Assembly (NCBI GenBank): GCA_016927835.1
Contig: JAFGMA010000252.1
Location: forward strand, 1-36,525
Length of the DNA stretch: 36,525 nt
Reading direction: 5' to 3'
Origin: Candidatus Zhuqueibacterota bacterium
Lineage (GTDB): Bacteria; Zhuqueibacterota; Zhuqueibacteria; Thermofontimicrobiales; Sulfurfontimicrobiaceae
How positions within the stretch are numbered: the stretch's first letter is position 1; each line of letters opens with the position of its first letter. Below, piece after piece: positions 16,316-25,582 of this stretch. The notes beneath the pieces are model-generated. The model was given only the letters and a program-made list of their open reading frames with translations. It was not told the DNA's origin and ran no database searches. Made by a program: the position numbers and the translations under genes.

Positions 16316-17344
16316 ATGCGAACGAGATGTATCATTTTGCTGGGGGTGTTTTGTATCGTCTTTTTTATTTATTGTGATAAAAAATCTGCGCCCACCGAAC
16401 CCGAAGGCGATAAATCTGTAACCAAAACCAACTTCTGGAAGTTGAAAAATAAGCCAATGTTATCTGGCAAATTAACCCAGTCCGTTACAGTGAATGACAA
16501 GATCTATTTAATCGGCGGCACCAGTGATGAATACGGTACTGAAATTTATAAGGAAATAGAAGAATACGATCCTGAGACCGAAAGCTGGATCACAAAAAGC
16601 GAATTGCCCACAAAACGCTGGGGATTCGCCGCCTGTGCGCTGGACGGGAAAATCTATATTTGCGGGGGCGTCACCTCCGGCGGCGGGAGCGCCGTCGATA
16701 GTATTGCGACTGGTTTGCTGGAAGTGTATGATCCCCGCACCAATCGTTGGGAAACGGAAAAAGCGCCCATGAACCACGTGAGGATGCAATTCACCCTCAA
16801 CGCGGTCAACGGAAAGCTCTATGCGATTGCCGGCAAACAGAGACAGTGCGCTGCTGTTGCCCAAAAAGTAGTCGAAGAATATGATCCGGCAACCGATTCC
16901 TGGATCAAGAAGAAGGATATGCAGACGAAACGGTTCGGGCATACTGCCAGTGTCGTGGACGGGAAAATTTATGTAATCGGGGGGAGCAATTACGGCAATA
17001 CTATGTATGATGGCGCGATTGCCTCGGTGGAAATTTACGATCCTGCGGCAGATACCTGCATCGCAGCGGCAGATATGCCAGCCGTCAGAACCGGGCTCCG
17101 GAGCGATGTGATCGAAGGAAAAATTTATGCCTTTGGCGGAGCTGGTATCTGGACAGGTCCACTTAAGATTACTGAAATGTATGATCCGGCGACGGATACC
17201 TGGACAGAAAAAGCCGATATGAAGGAAGCCAGGGAATCGCACGCTAGCGGCATTTTCAATGGCAAGATCATGGCGCTCGGCGGATCGGGCGTGTCTGATG
17301 ACGGAGCGGTGCGTCTTAAAAATATTGAGGAGTATACGCCGTAA
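16316..17344 (+). CDS. Kelch-repeat lipoprotein 2
   Basis: 342 residues, GGAGGG upstream of ATG. The signal peptide ends at FFIYC, followed by DKKSAPTEPE, nearly the same linker as in the preceding paralogue. The body has six kelch blades with the same signatures (DKIYLIGG, YDPETESWI, DGKIYICGG, YDPATDSWI, DGKIYVIGG). The blade order and most blade-edge residues align with those of the gene at 14411, so a tandem duplication followed by divergence is likely. The Tyr immediately before the lipid-attachment Cys is outside the usual Gly/Ala/Ser preference. It is predicted to be an envelope-anchored binding propeller. Confidence 0.92.
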   Translation: MRTRCIILLGVFCIVFFIYCDKKSAPTEPEGDKSVTKTNFWKLKNKPMLSGKLTQSVTVNDKIYLIGGTSDEYGTEIYKEIEEYDPETESWITKSELPTKRWGFAACALDGKIYICGGVTSGGGSAVDSIATGLLEVYDPRTNRWETEKAPMNHVRMQFTLNAVNGKLYAIAGKQRQCAAVAQKVVEEYDPATDSWIKKKDMQTKRFGHTASVVDGKIYVIGGSNYGNTMYDGAIASVEIYDPAADTCIAAADMPAVRTGLRSDVIEGKIYAFGGAGIWTGPLKITEMYDPATDTWTEKADMKEARESHASGIFNGKIMALGGSGVSDDGAVRLKNIEEYTP

Positions 17345-17684
17345 GGGGGAATTCTGAAGGGAATGGTTTTATCGTCTCTTTCGATTGGCTGGCGGCGGGT
17401 TGCATTATTCTCAATTACCCGGTAGGTGTAAAAATTCAAAAAATGTCTTTTCAGACTTTTATTCCTGAATTTGTTTGCACGTTTAAACCGCTAATTTACA
17501 ATATCTAGCACGAAGCAAAAAAACCTTGACTAATTTTCATAAAATGAGTATATTGCGGTTGGCACGTGAATTAGAGAGATTAGTCATGCTGTAGAAAATG
17601 CATGGAATTTCCCACTTGTTGTGGACAATCATTTCACAATCCAAAAATATTTAAAAGGCGCAGTTCCAGGGAGACGAAAAAATA
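17345..17684. other. Intergenic region with a possible coding remnant
   Basis: An open frame at 17570-17698, with no start codon, reads ENAWNFPLVVDNHFTIQKY then LKGAVPGRRK. It looks like real protein composition but overlaps the antitoxin start in another frame, and I recognise no family. It may be the tail of an eroded gene. The first 200 bases of the gap show nothing. Confidence 0.3.
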
Positions 17685-17864
17685 ATGACTATTGTTAAAG
17701 AAGAAGCAATAAAGCTTATTAACAGGTTGCCAGACCATGCAACCTGGGATGATATTATGTATGAGTTTTATGTTAAGAAGAAATTGGCGATTGCGTTAGA
17801 GGCAGCTAAAGAAGGACGTATGGTTTCACATGAAGAAGTAAAAAAGAGATTCTTAACAAAATGA
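17685..17864 (+). CDS. Antitoxin of a ParE/RelE-type module
   Basis: 59 residues: a helical protein with LINRLPDHATWDDIMYEFYV, KKKLAIALEAAKEGRMVSHEEVKKRF at its C-terminus. This matches the short antitoxin class that is often found just upstream of ParE toxins, where the C-terminal helix (GRMVSHEEVKKRF) covers the toxin. It overlaps the toxin by four bases (ATGA at 17861-17864), the usual translational coupling. It lacks a large DNA-binding domain, so autoregulation may be weak or need the complex. The ribosome site is poor (GGGAGACG ten bases upstream). Confidence 0.8.
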   Translation: MTIVKEEAIKLINRLPDHATWDDIMYEFYVKKKLAIALEAAKEGRMVSHEEVKKRFLTK

Positions 17865-18171
17865 AAATAGAATGGACTAAGCCGGCGCTTCTGGATTTAG
17901 AAAACATTCGAAATTATATTGGAATGGATTCGGAATTATATGCAAATAGGTTCATTGAAAAAGTCATTGAAGCGGTCGAGATACTCGCGAAATTCCCTCA
18001 AATGGGTCGTAAGGGATTCCTGAAGCCGATGATGAAAATATCCGTGAGATTTTGCTCTCCAATTATCGTATCATGTATAGAACAGAAGTCGCGCATATTC
18101 AAATTCTGACAGCCCTGCACGGTGCCAGAGACTTAACGCAACAAAGAAAAAAACCGTGGGAAATACGCTGA
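17861..18171 (+). pseudogene. ParE/RelE-type toxin, frameshifted
   Basis: The first frame gives a normal N-terminal half (EWTKPALLDLENIRNYI, AVEILAKFPQMGRKG), then turns into nonsense and stops at 18109. The frame one base back, from 18014, reads IPEADDENIREILLSNYRIMY, AHIQILTALHGARDL, ending KPWEIR at 18171, which is exactly a ParE C-terminal half. Restoring one base near 18010-18016 would give about 103 residues, the usual length. As sequenced the toxin should be inactive, whereas the antitoxin is intact. A sequencing error, true inactivation or frameshifting are all possible. ParE toxins poison DNA gyrase; relatives in the RelE fold cut mRNA on the ribosome. Confidence 0.82.
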
Positions 18172-18297
18172 ATTTTGCTGTATACGCTAATATGGCGGAA
18201 CTGCATTTATTGATTGCATTTTAAATTTAAATCCCTTATTTTTAGAATGAATTCATTCACGAAAGACGTGAATTTAATCAAAGGAGAACCGGCAATC

Positions 18298-18651
18298 ATG
18301 AATGCAAAACGAAATTCGACAGCAATCGCGTGTGTTCTGATCATCATCGCCTTCGCTTGCGCGGGAACGTCGCGCGTTCACATCCGGTCGATAAAAGAGG
18401 AACCGGGTCGATACAGCGATCAGAGAGTTGCGGTTCAGGGGAAAGTGGTGGAAACCTTTGCATTGCCCTTCCTGGGACAGGGACTGTGCAAAGTGAGCGA
18501 CGGCACCGGGGAAATATGGGTCAAGCCGCGCGGGCGCGTTCCGTTCAAAGGAGACAAAATCAGGCTAATGGGGAAGGTAAAAGTCGGACTGACCTTCGGA
18601 GACAAGAGCTTCGGTGTCATCATCGTCGAGGATGATGAAGAAGAAAAATAG
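18298..18651 (+). CDS. Small OB-fold lipoprotein
   Basis: 117 residues, starting at ATG 18298 with AAAGGAG upstream; an in-frame ATG at 18214 is ignored because it would place 28 residues before the signal peptide. The signal peptide ends in the lipobox AFAC. The mature part (SIKEEPGRYSDQRVAVQGKVV, GEIWVKPRGRVPFKGDKIRLMGKV) has the strand pattern of the OB-fold family often annotated as nucleic-acid-binding tRNA_anti-like, although in exported proteins the ligand is unknown. The C-terminus is acidic (EDDEEEK). A bidirectional terminator follows. Confidence 0.8.
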   Translation: MNAKRNSTAIACVLIIIAFACAGTSRVHIRSIKEEPGRYSDQRVAVQGKVVETFALPFLGQGLCKVSDGTGEIWVKPRGRVPFKGDKIRLMGKVKVGLTFGDKSFGVIIVEDDEEEK

Positions 18652-18690
18652 CGTAACGATCCGGGTTCCAGCGTGGTCGGTTCACGGTTG

Positions 18691-18729
18691 AAAAAGCTCT
18701 CGCGGCATGCAAAATCGCGAGAGCTTTTT
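18691..18729. terminator. Bidirectional rho-independent terminator
   Basis: A perfect 14-bp stem, AAAAAGCTCTCGCG (18691-18704) against CGCGAGAGCTTTTT (18716-18729), with an 11-base loop. The A and T flanks provide a U-tract on both strands. It separates the convergent OB-fold lipoprotein and pgk genes. Confidence 0.92.
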
Positions 18730-18735
18730 AAGTTT

Positions 18736-19935
18736 TTAAGCAACATCGGTTAATGCTGCCACGCCGGGCAATGTGATCCCGCCTAAAAATTCGAGCGATG
18801 CCCCGCCACCGGTGGAAACGTGCGTCACCTTCTCCGAAAGTCCTGCTTTTTCAATGGCTGCTGCCGAATCACCACCGCCGATGATGGAAACCGTCCCTTT
18901 GGCAGTCGCTTGCGCCAGGGCGGTTGCAATGGCATCGGTGCCTTTGGCAAACGCATCAATTTCGAACACACCCATCGGACCATTCCACACAACCGTTTTA
19001 GCCTTCAAAACTTTTTCCTTGAACAGCTTCACGGTTTCCGGACCGATATCCACACCGTTCCAGCCATCGGGGATTTTACCCGCCGATACAACCTTTGATT
19101 CAGCACCCTCTTCAACTTTAGTTGCCACAACGTTATCAACAGGAAGCAGCAACTCGATTCCCCGCGCGGCAGCATCTTTCAGAATTTTCTTCGCGAGTTC
19201 GATCTTGTCCGCCTCTAGCAACGAATCGCCGATACTCTGACCTTTCGCCTTGTAAAACGTGTAGGTCATGCCGCCGCCGATGAGCAGCGTGTCAACTTTT
19301 TCAAACAGCGTGTTGATGACGTCGATTTTACCGGAAATTTTGGCACCGCCCAGGATGGCAACAAACGGGCGCTCCGGATCGGTGATAGCCATTCCCAGGT
19401 ATTTCAATTCATTGTACATCAAATAGCCGCTGGCGCACTGATCGAAATACTTCGTCACCCCTTCGGTAGATGCATGCGCCCGATGTGCGGTTCCGAACGC
19501 ATCATTGACGTAAACATCACCCAGGGCAGCCAGGGCTTTGGCAAATGCCGGATCATTATCAGTTTCCGCTTTATGAAATCTCAGATTTTCTAGCAACATC
19601 ACTTCGCCATCCTTCATCGCATTAACAGCGGCTTCGACTTTGGTTCCGACGCAGTCACTCGCCGTCTTCACTGGTTTGCCCAGCAGTTCGGACAATCTTT
19701 TTGCTACAGGTGCCATGCGCATTGATTCGATGATTTGACCATCAGGGCGACCGAGATGGGACATCAAAATCGTGCGTCCTCCGGACGCCATTATTTTTTG
19801 AATCGTAGGCAATGCTGCGCGGATGCGTTTATCATTTCGAACATTTAGTTTGTCATCCAACGGAACATTGAAATCCACCCTGACCAAAACCTTTTTCCCT
19901 TTTAATTTCAGATCATCGATCATTAATTTTCGCAT
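18736..19935 (-). CDS. pgk: Phosphoglycerate kinase
   Basis: 399 residues, the normal bacterial length. It catalyses the reversible transfer of phosphate from 1,3-bisphosphoglycerate to ADP in glycolysis and gluconeogenesis. The N-terminal signature RVDFNVPL is at about residues 18-25 and the substrate-binding segment SHLGRPDG at about 59-66. The nucleotide-domain motifs are [12 protein letters not shown] (about 202-213), WNGPMGVFE and the C-terminal GGGDSAAA and [11 protein letters not shown]. All catalytic segments appear present. The start is supported by GGAG eight bases upstream (GGAGTACAAAAATG). No glyceraldehyde-3-phosphate dehydrogenase gene adjoins it; maeB lies upstream on the same strand, separated by 200 bases and a hairpin. 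Confidence 0.97.
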   Translation of the reverse strand: MRKLMIDDLKLKGKKVLVRVDFNVPLDDKLNVRNDKRIRAALPTIQKIMASGGRTILMSHLGRPDGQIIESMRMAPVAKRLSELLGKPVKTASDCVGTKVEAAVNAMKDGEVMLLENLRFHKAETDNDPAFAKALAALGDVYVNDAFGTAHRAHASTEGVTKYFDQCASGYLMYNELKYLGMAITDPERPFVAILGGAKISGKIDVINTLFEKVDTLLIGGGMTYTFYKAKGQSIGDSLLEADKIELAKKILKDAAARGIELLLPVDNVVATKVEEGAESKVVSAGKIPDGWNGVDIGPETVKLFKEKVLKAKTVVWNGPMGVFEIDAFAKGTDAIATALAQATAKGTVSIIGGGDSAAAIEKAGLSEKVTHVSTGGGASLEFLGGITLPGVAALTDVA

Positions 19936-20042
19936 TTTTGTACTCCATTAAGCTATTGGTTAATTAGTCGTAGATTGATAGTAATTTTTCGCGGTATGTT
20001 TTATTTGATGCTTCTACAAATTGATTTCAGCTTTCATTTGGT

Positions 20043-20083
20043 ATCAGGTTCCTTGAACCGAAATTCGGAACAAGGAACCTGAT
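20043..20083 (-). terminator. Hairpin between maeB and pgk
   Basis: ATCAGGTTCCTTG at 20043-20055 pairs with CAAGGAACCTGAT at 20071-20083, and CCGAA/TTCGG extends the stem after a two-base mismatch. It is 56 bases past the maeB stop. No U-tract follows on the minus strand, so it may be a palindromic repeat or an mRNA-stabilising hairpin rather than a classic terminator. Confidence 0.5.
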
Positions 20084-20138
20084 TGAATCAGCATTTGAAT
20101 CAATAACGCTTAATACGTTTCAGAGTTTCATCGGGTAT

Positions 20139-22412
20139 TCAACTGCTTCTATCCTGGGCTTCGACGACGGCGATAGCGGTCATATTGACGATATCATTTA
20201 CTTCGCATCCGCGTTGCAGGACATGTACAGTTTTTTGCAATCCCATCAGGATCGGTCCAATGCTTTCGGCGCCACCTAATCTGATCAACAACTTATAGGC
20301 GATATTCGCAGCATTCAAGTCCGGGAAAATCAAGACATTGGCGCTTCCTTTCAAGGTGGAAAACGGGAAGGTTGTCTGGATAATCGACGGTTCAACTGCT
20401 GTATCGGCTTGCATCTCGCCATCAATCATCAAACTCGGATCGCGTTTTTTAACAATATCGGTTGCCAACCGCACTTTTGTCGACAGATCGTGTTTGGTAC
20501 TGCCAAAATTGGAGAACGAGAGCATGGCAATTCGGGGTTCGATGTCGAAACGCTTCACTGTTTCAGCGGCTAATAAAGCGATATCGGCGAGTTCATCGGC
20601 AGAAGGCGCAATGTTGACCGTTGTATCGGCGCAGAAAACAATCCGATTCTTGAAGAGCAGCAACTGCATGCCGGCAACCCGACTGACATCCGGGCGCATT
20701 TTAATGATTCGCAGTGCCGGTCGAATCGTATCCGGGTAAGGCATTGTCAATCCGGCGATTACGCAATCAGCATCGTCCATGTGCACCATCATGGTTCCGT
20801 AAACGCGACCCAGGCTCATGAATTCACGTATCATCGGCATTGTGAGTCCCTGGCGCTGTCTCAGCCGGTAATGCTCGGTACAATACGGCTCGAATTTTGG
20901 CGACTTTGGCGGATTAATAATTTTGGCACCTTCGATATTTAATGCCAATGCTTTGGCGCGCTCTTTAATAATTTCCGGTCGTCCGAGCAGAATCGGTCTG
21001 GCAATTTTTTCATCGAGTACGATCGCACATGCCCGTAAGATTTTATCTTCTTCGCCCTCGGGATAAACCACGCGCTTGGGATATTGCACTGCTTTATGAA
21101 TCATAATCCGCATCATCTCGCGCGCTTTGCCGAGTCGCGCTTCAAGTTCTTCTTTGTACTTCTCGAGGTCAATCTGAATTTGAGCGACGCCGGTCTCCAT
21201 GGCAGCCTTTGCCACCGCCGGCGCTTCCCACAACAGCACGCGGGAATCGAAAGGCTTGGGAATGATGTATTCGGGTCCAAAAGCGATTCTCTCGACGCCA
21301 TAAGCTTTGCAAACCGCATCCGGGACATCTTCTTTCGCCAGCTTCGCCAGAGCGCGGGAAGCAGCGATTTTCATTTCGTCATTAATAGCCTTTGCTCTCA
21401 CATCAAGCGCCCCGCGGAAAATAAATGGGAATCCGAGCACATTATTGACCTGGTTGGGATAATCAGAGCGACCGGTTGCCATGATGACATCCGAGCGAGC
21501 GGCTTTAGCCTCATCATACGTAATTTCGGGATCAGGATTCGCCATTGCGAAAATGATGGGGCGATCCGCCATTGAGCGAACCATATCCTGTGTCACACAA
21601 TCTTTTGCCGATACGCCGCAGAATGCGTCGGCGCCGACCATTGCCTCCGCCAGCGTGCGCCTGTCGGTTTCTTGTGCGAATTCCTCTTTGTAAGGATTCA
21701 TTCCCTCTTTGCGACCCTTATAGATGACACCTTTGGAATCGCACATGGTAATGTTTTCCTTTTTCGCTCCCAGCGCCACATAAAGGTTTGCACACGCGAT
21801 ACCGGCGGCGCCTGCGCCATTGACGACGATTTTTACATCTTCCATCTTTCTGCCCGTTATTTCGCATGCATTGACAAGCGCCGCACCCGAAATAATCGCC
21901 GTACCATGCTGATCATCATGGAACACGGGAATATTCATTGTTTTTTTCAGTGTTTCTTCGATGTAAAAGCATTCCGGAGCTTTTATATCTTCAAGATTGA
22001 TCCCGCCGAATGTGGGTTCCAACAATTGAACAGCCTTGATTATCTCATCAGGATCCTGTGTATTAAGCTCGATATCAAAGACGTCTACATCAGCAAATCT
22101 TTTGAACAGAACGCCTTTTCCTTCCATAACGGGTTTTCCGGCAAGTGCGCCGATATTTCCCAAACCGAGAACCGCAGTACCGTTAGACACAACAGCAACC
22201 AGGTTTCCCTTGGCTGTATAATTATAGGCATCTTCCGGATTCTTGTTTATCTCAAGGCAAGGTTGCGCTACTCCCGGGGTATAAGCCATGGACAGATCGC
22301 GTTGTGTTGCGCACGGCTTGGTTGAAATGACTTCAATTTTGCCTTTTCTGCCACGGCTATGATATTCTAATGCGTCCTCTCTAAATGCCATAATGATTGG
22401 CGAATTGATCAC
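20139..22412 (-). CDS. maeB: NADP-dependent malic enzyme with C-terminal phosphotransacetylase-like domain
   Basis: About 757 residues from GTG 22412; MaeB is typically about 760. It decarboxylates malate to pyruvate with NADP+, supplying NADPH and linking the TCA cycle to pyruvate. The malic N-terminal domain has [12 protein letters not shown] and the catalytic segment around [11 protein letters not shown]; the NAD(P)-binding fold has [13 protein letters not shown] at about 198-210. From about residue 437 a PTA-like domain follows ([24 protein letters not shown]), which in MaeB is regulatory, usually without transacetylase activity. The GTG start is chosen because AGGAGG lies 13 bases before it; ATG 22391 has no ribosome site. 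Confidence 0.95.
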   Translation of the reverse strand: MINSPIIMAFREDALEYHSRGRKGKIEVISTKPCATQRDLSMAYTPGVAQPCLEINKNPEDAYNYTAKGNLVAVVSNGTAVLGLGNIGALAGKPVMEGKGVLFKRFADVDVFDIELNTQDPDEIIKAVQLLEPTFGGINLEDIKAPECFYIEETLKKTMNIPVFHDDQHGTAIISGAALVNACEITGRKMEDVKIVVNGAGAAGIACANLYVALGAKKENITMCDSKGVIYKGRKEGMNPYKEEFAQETDRRTLAEAMVGADAFCGVSAKDCVTQDMVRSMADRPIIFAMANPDPEITYDEAKAARSDVIMATGRSDYPNQVNNVLGFPFIFRGALDVRAKAINDEMKIAASRALAKLAKEDVPDAVCKAYGVERIAFGPEYIIPKPFDSRVLLWEAPAVAKAAMETGVAQIQIDLEKYKEELEARLGKAREMMRIMIHKAVQYPKRVVYPEGEEDKILRACAIVLDEKIARPILLGRPEIIKERAKALALNIEGAKIINPPKSPKFEPYCTEHYRLRQRQGLTMPMIREFMSLGRVYGTMMVHMDDADCVIAGLTMPYPDTIRPALRIIKMRPDVSRVAGMQLLLFKNRIVFCADTTVNIAPSADELADIALLAAETVKRFDIEPRIAMLSFSNFGSTKHDLSTKVRLATDIVKKRDPSLMIDGEMQADTAVEPSIIQTTFPFSTLKGSANVLIFPDLNAANIAYKLLIRLGGAESIGPILMGLQKTVHVLQRGCEVNDIVNMTAIAVVEAQDRSS

Positions 22413-22858
22413 TCGCCAATACTCACCTCCTTTTATCTTTAAATGTACATTGAAAGTTGTTATTTGTACAGGCAAAGACCTAATATACACATTTTAACAA
22501 GAAGATCAAGTTATTTTTACGAATAAATATTGCCTTCACAGGTGACGTTTAGCAAACGATTGATTGTGATCCTGAAACCCATATTTTCAGAGATCACCGC
22601 TTATAGCGATAGAATAAAAATTCGAAAAAGAGCTTCAAATTGCTATGAATCAGGAGGTCATCGTCCTCATACAAAGCCAGCAGGACCCCACACTTCCACG
22701 TTTACAAACTGATTAAAAATTAGAACTATCTGAAAGAGAAGTTTTACGGATGCGAGCAATTTTATCTTGATAACTGCATTAATTTTTCATATATTAAGTC
22801 TCGTTGACCGTTTGTTGGAGTCAAATTGCATTTACGCGAAAAAGATCGGAACGAGTCG
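22413..22858. other. Divergent intergenic region
   Basis: Between the maeB and PL22-like starts. An open stretch at 22618-22716 without a good ribosome site reads ELQIAMNQEVIVLIQSQQDP...LQTD and might be the tail of a lost gene. GGAGG on the minus strand at about 22426-22431 is the maeB ribosome site. No clear promoter boxes were identified. Confidence 0.35.
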
Positions 22859-24058
22859 ATGACAAACACCAGGCGAAAAATGCTGGCCGCCGCGATCATG
22901 TTTATCATGACAACCACTCCGTTAGCCGTGAAAGGAGACACCATGCCTGATTTCCAGGGAGATGCCCGGGTGGGTAAACGCTACCCATCGGAAAAAGCGT
23001 CTTATATTGATGAAAAAACCGGCGTTACGGTAACAATGCTGACCACCACTTATGCCAGGGATAACAAGCTCTATCAGACGCATCCTTCATGGACAGCGGA
23101 CGGCGCCTGCATCATTTTCAGTTCTGATCGATCCGGAAGCGAACAGTTGTATGCGTTGCACGAAGCATCCGGCGAAATCGTACAGCTTACACATGATTCA
23201 AAAGTCAGTCCCGAGCATTCATTTGTCAATCGCTATAAAAATACGCTGTATTACGTATGCGGCGACAGGATTCTGGAACTCGATATTAACAAAGCACTGG
23301 GCGCAGATGGGCAACTGCTTGATTCGAAGGCTGGTTTCCAACGTCCTTTAGCGACGTTGCCGCCGCACCTGAAGCTTTCGGGCACACTCACCGTCGATGC
23401 TGATGGAGAATGGGTGATCATCGGTACTGAGCGACAGGACAAGAAGAGCCAATGGGCGATTTACAAAATCAATCTGGGAAGCGGTGAATTCGTTCTGGTG
23501 ACAGAACTCGATTTTCATGTGGGGCACTGCCAGTCGCACCCAACCAGACCGGGATTGATCATGTTTTGCCACGAAACCGGCGGTGATGCGGATCAGCGAA
23601 TGTGGCTCGTGGATTCCGACGGCTCCAATCTGCGTCCTTTCTATAAAGAAACCTTTAACGAATGGGTGACCCACGAAGTCTGGTGGGGCGCAGATAGAGC
23701 GTTATTTACAATTTGGCCCTATAATGAAGAGATGCGAAAGAAACCGCATGGCATCGCTGCGGTGGAACTGGAATCCGGTGAAATGACTATTTTGAGCCAG
23801 CATGCCTATTGGCACGTTGGCGGCAGCCCCGATGGAAAATGGGCAGTAGGCGATACATTCGAAGGCGATCTTTACCTGGTACGCGCCGACACCCGACAGA
23901 CAAAACTCCTCACCGGTGGACATCGCCCGCCAGGCGCCACGGTTCACCCGCATCCTTCCTTCAGTCCCGACGGCAAACGCGTGCTGTTTTGCTCTGAGAA
24001 AAACGGGCACTGGGATTTGTTTTTGATCGAATTGCCAAACTGGGAAAAGCTGCCATAA
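22859..24058 (+). CDS. Exported PL22-like (oligogalacturonate lyase family) propeller protein
   Basis: About 399 residues. A signal peptide (RRKMLAAAIMFIMTTTPLAVKG) follows ATG 22859. An in-frame TTG at 22826 has GGAG at good spacing and is an alternative start. The body is a seven-bladed propeller: DGACIIFSSDRSG and GKRVLLFCSEKNGHWD repeat as TolB-like blades. The segment HVGHCQSHPTRPGLIMFCHETG and the later WVTHEVWW carry the His residues typical of family PL22, whose members bind manganese and split unsaturated pectin oligosaccharides. GKRYPSE near the start also fits. No other pectin gene is nearby, so the substrate may differ from oligogalacturonate. A truncated or divergent relative with a non-lyase role is possible. 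Confidence 0.8.
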   Translation: MTNTRRKMLAAAIMFIMTTTPLAVKGDTMPDFQGDARVGKRYPSEKASYIDEKTGVTVTMLTTTYARDNKLYQTHPSWTADGACIIFSSDRSGSEQLYALHEASGEIVQLTHDSKVSPEHSFVNRYKNTLYYVCGDRILELDINKALGADGQLLDSKAGFQRPLATLPPHLKLSGTLTVDADGEWVIIGTERQDKKSQWAIYKINLGSGEFVLVTELDFHVGHCQSHPTRPGLIMFCHETGGDADQRMWLVDSDGSNLRPFYKETFNEWVTHEVWWGADRALFTIWPYNEEMRKKPHGIAAVELESGEMTILSQHAYWHVGGSPDGKWAVGDTFEGDLYLVRADTRQTKLLTGGHRPPGATVHPHPSFSPDGKRVLFCSEKNGHWDLFLIELPNWEKLP

Positions 24059-24144
24059 ACAGTAAAATCGCGTGGCGCAAGATGCTTTCTTGCGCTCAAT
24101 CTTTTCATTCATAAAAACCAATCCAAATAAAACAGGATAAGCCC

Positions 24145-25563
24145 ATGAAAACACATTCATTCCGGCGGACAATTTTTTCAGGTGTTTTTTCGGTTGTATT
24201 GTGTTTGATGCTCAGCCCCTGCCCCGGGCAAAGCACTCGCAGCGGCAGCCTGCAACGCCAGGTCGAGCAGTTGCAGCAAAAGCTGGCTGCGCAGGAAAAA
24301 GTAATCCAGCAACTTCGGGCAGCGAGAGAGGTTGATTCGACGCGGACGGCGTTGTTACACAAAGAGGCGGAACTCACGTTCGATTCGATAAAAAAAATAA
24401 AGGAATTACATGAAATCGCACAAGAACCGTTTGAAAAATTCAGCAAAAAATCATCTGAGCAATCTCAAAGGATTTCCGATACCTGGGCTTCGTTTGCAGA
24501 AAACATGGGATGGGTGATTGCTGTTTTGAGCGGTGCTATCGTCTTCATCGCCGCTCTTGCCAGTTTATTCGGTATCCGCCAATACAAGGATATCAATGAA
24601 TTTAGAAGCAAATATGAAGAAGAGGTGAAAGTAATAAAGAAAGACTTTGAAAGTTCAAAATCGGAAGCTCAGAAGCTCCACAACCAATTACAACTAATGA
24701 CTGATAGTTTCAAGGAACGGATCGAAAAAGAGCGAAAAGATTATAAGGAACTGAACAGCTTATTATTTATGGCGGATCAGCACCGTAGGGAGAATAATTA
24801 TACGCAGGCGATACAGCTCTATGACTCAATGCTGCCGAGGTGGGGTGATTTGCCTACAATTCATTTTCAGAAGGGCATGGCACACAGCCGTCTGGGCGAG
24901 TTTAAAAAGGCGATTGAGTCATTTTACCAGGCTATTGAATTGGATAAAACATTTTTCAGTGCATTTTACCAGATGGGTATGGCGCAGCGCAAGCTGGCGG
25001 AAACCGAAATACGAATCGAAGATATGAATGACTATTATAGGCAGGCAGTTTCAACGATTGAAAAGGCAATAGAACTTCAGAATAAAGATGGCGATATCAT
25101 CGGCGTATTGGGCGGAATTTATAAACGTTGGGGACTGGCATATTACCGCATCGGGAAGACGAGAGAGGCTCGCGAATATTGGGAACTGGCGATTAAAAAT
25201 TATAATAAGGCTGTGGAAGTTGAACCTGAGGTTCAGTCATACGCTAAGGTAAATATCGGAACATTGAAAATATTGCTCGGGAAAAAGGATGAGGCGCTAA
25301 AAGATTTTGAGGATGTTTTGCAGCAGAGCGAGCTAAAGGAAAACCTATACCGAGATGATTACTGGTCCTGGTTCGATAAGGGATTGGCGAAATGGGCGAT
25401 GGGCGATTTGGATGGCGCAGAATTTGCCCATAAAAAAGCATTGACAAAGATATCGGAACCCACAGACAAAATTCCCGTTATCGATCAATTAAAACTGCTC
25501 ATCGAAATTACCGGAGATGAAAAGCAGGAATTGGCTGAATTGATGCGGATAATGAGCGAATGA
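24145..25563 (+). CDS. Membrane coiled-coil protein with cytosolic TPR repeats
   Basis: 472 residues. A hydrophobic N-terminus (residues about 8-27, ending SPCPGQ) leads into a Gln/Glu-rich coiled coil (SLQRQVEQLQQKLAAQEKV). A single strong transmembrane segment at about 128-150 (WVIAVLSGAIVFIAALASLFGI) is followed by a second coiled coil and, from about 205, at least four TPR units (NYTQAIQLYDSMLP, GEFKKAIESFYQAIELD, then AREYWELAIKNYNKAVEVEP and KKDEALKDFEDVL). If the N-terminus is cleaved as a signal peptide the first coiled coil is periplasmic and the TPRs cytosolic. It is separated by only 19 bases from a SLOG-like gene, so the pair probably works together; the TPRs are the obvious contact surface. 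Confidence 0.82.
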   Translation: MKTHSFRRTIFSGVFSVVLCLMLSPCPGQSTRSGSLQRQVEQLQQKLAAQEKVIQQLRAAREVDSTRTALLHKEAELTFDSIKKIKELHEIAQEPFEKFSKKSSEQSQRISDTWASFAENMGWVIAVLSGAIVFIAALASLFGIRQYKDINEFRSKYEEEVKVIKKDFESSKSEAQKLHNQLQLMTDSFKERIEKERKDYKELNSLLFMADQHRRENNYTQAIQLYDSMLPRWGDLPTIHFQKGMAHSRLGEFKKAIESFYQAIELDKTFFSAFYQMGMAQRKLAETEIRIEDMNDYYRQAVSTIEKAIELQNKDGDIIGVLGGIYKRWGLAYYRIGKTREAREYWELAIKNYNKAVEVEPEVQSYAKVNIGTLKILLGKKDEALKDFEDVLQQSELKENLYRDDYWSWFDKGLAKWAMGDLDGAEFAHKKALTKISEPTDKIPVIDQLKLLIEITGDEKQELAELMRIMSE

Positions 25564-25582
25564 GCTGTTCAAAGGACTTGAC

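Noticed and set aside
16141..16335. Minus-strand open frame of 64 codons before kelch gene 2
   Set aside because: It overlaps the kelch start and ribosome site and has no start signal or motif of its own.
16508..17242. Long minus-strand frame of 244 codons inside kelch gene 2
   Set aside because: It mirrors the kelch repeats in antisense, giving a false periodic protein; the plus-strand gene is certain.
21672..22325. Plus-strand frame of 217 codons inside maeB
   Set aside because: It is antisense to well-conserved malic-enzyme sequence and has no ribosome site.
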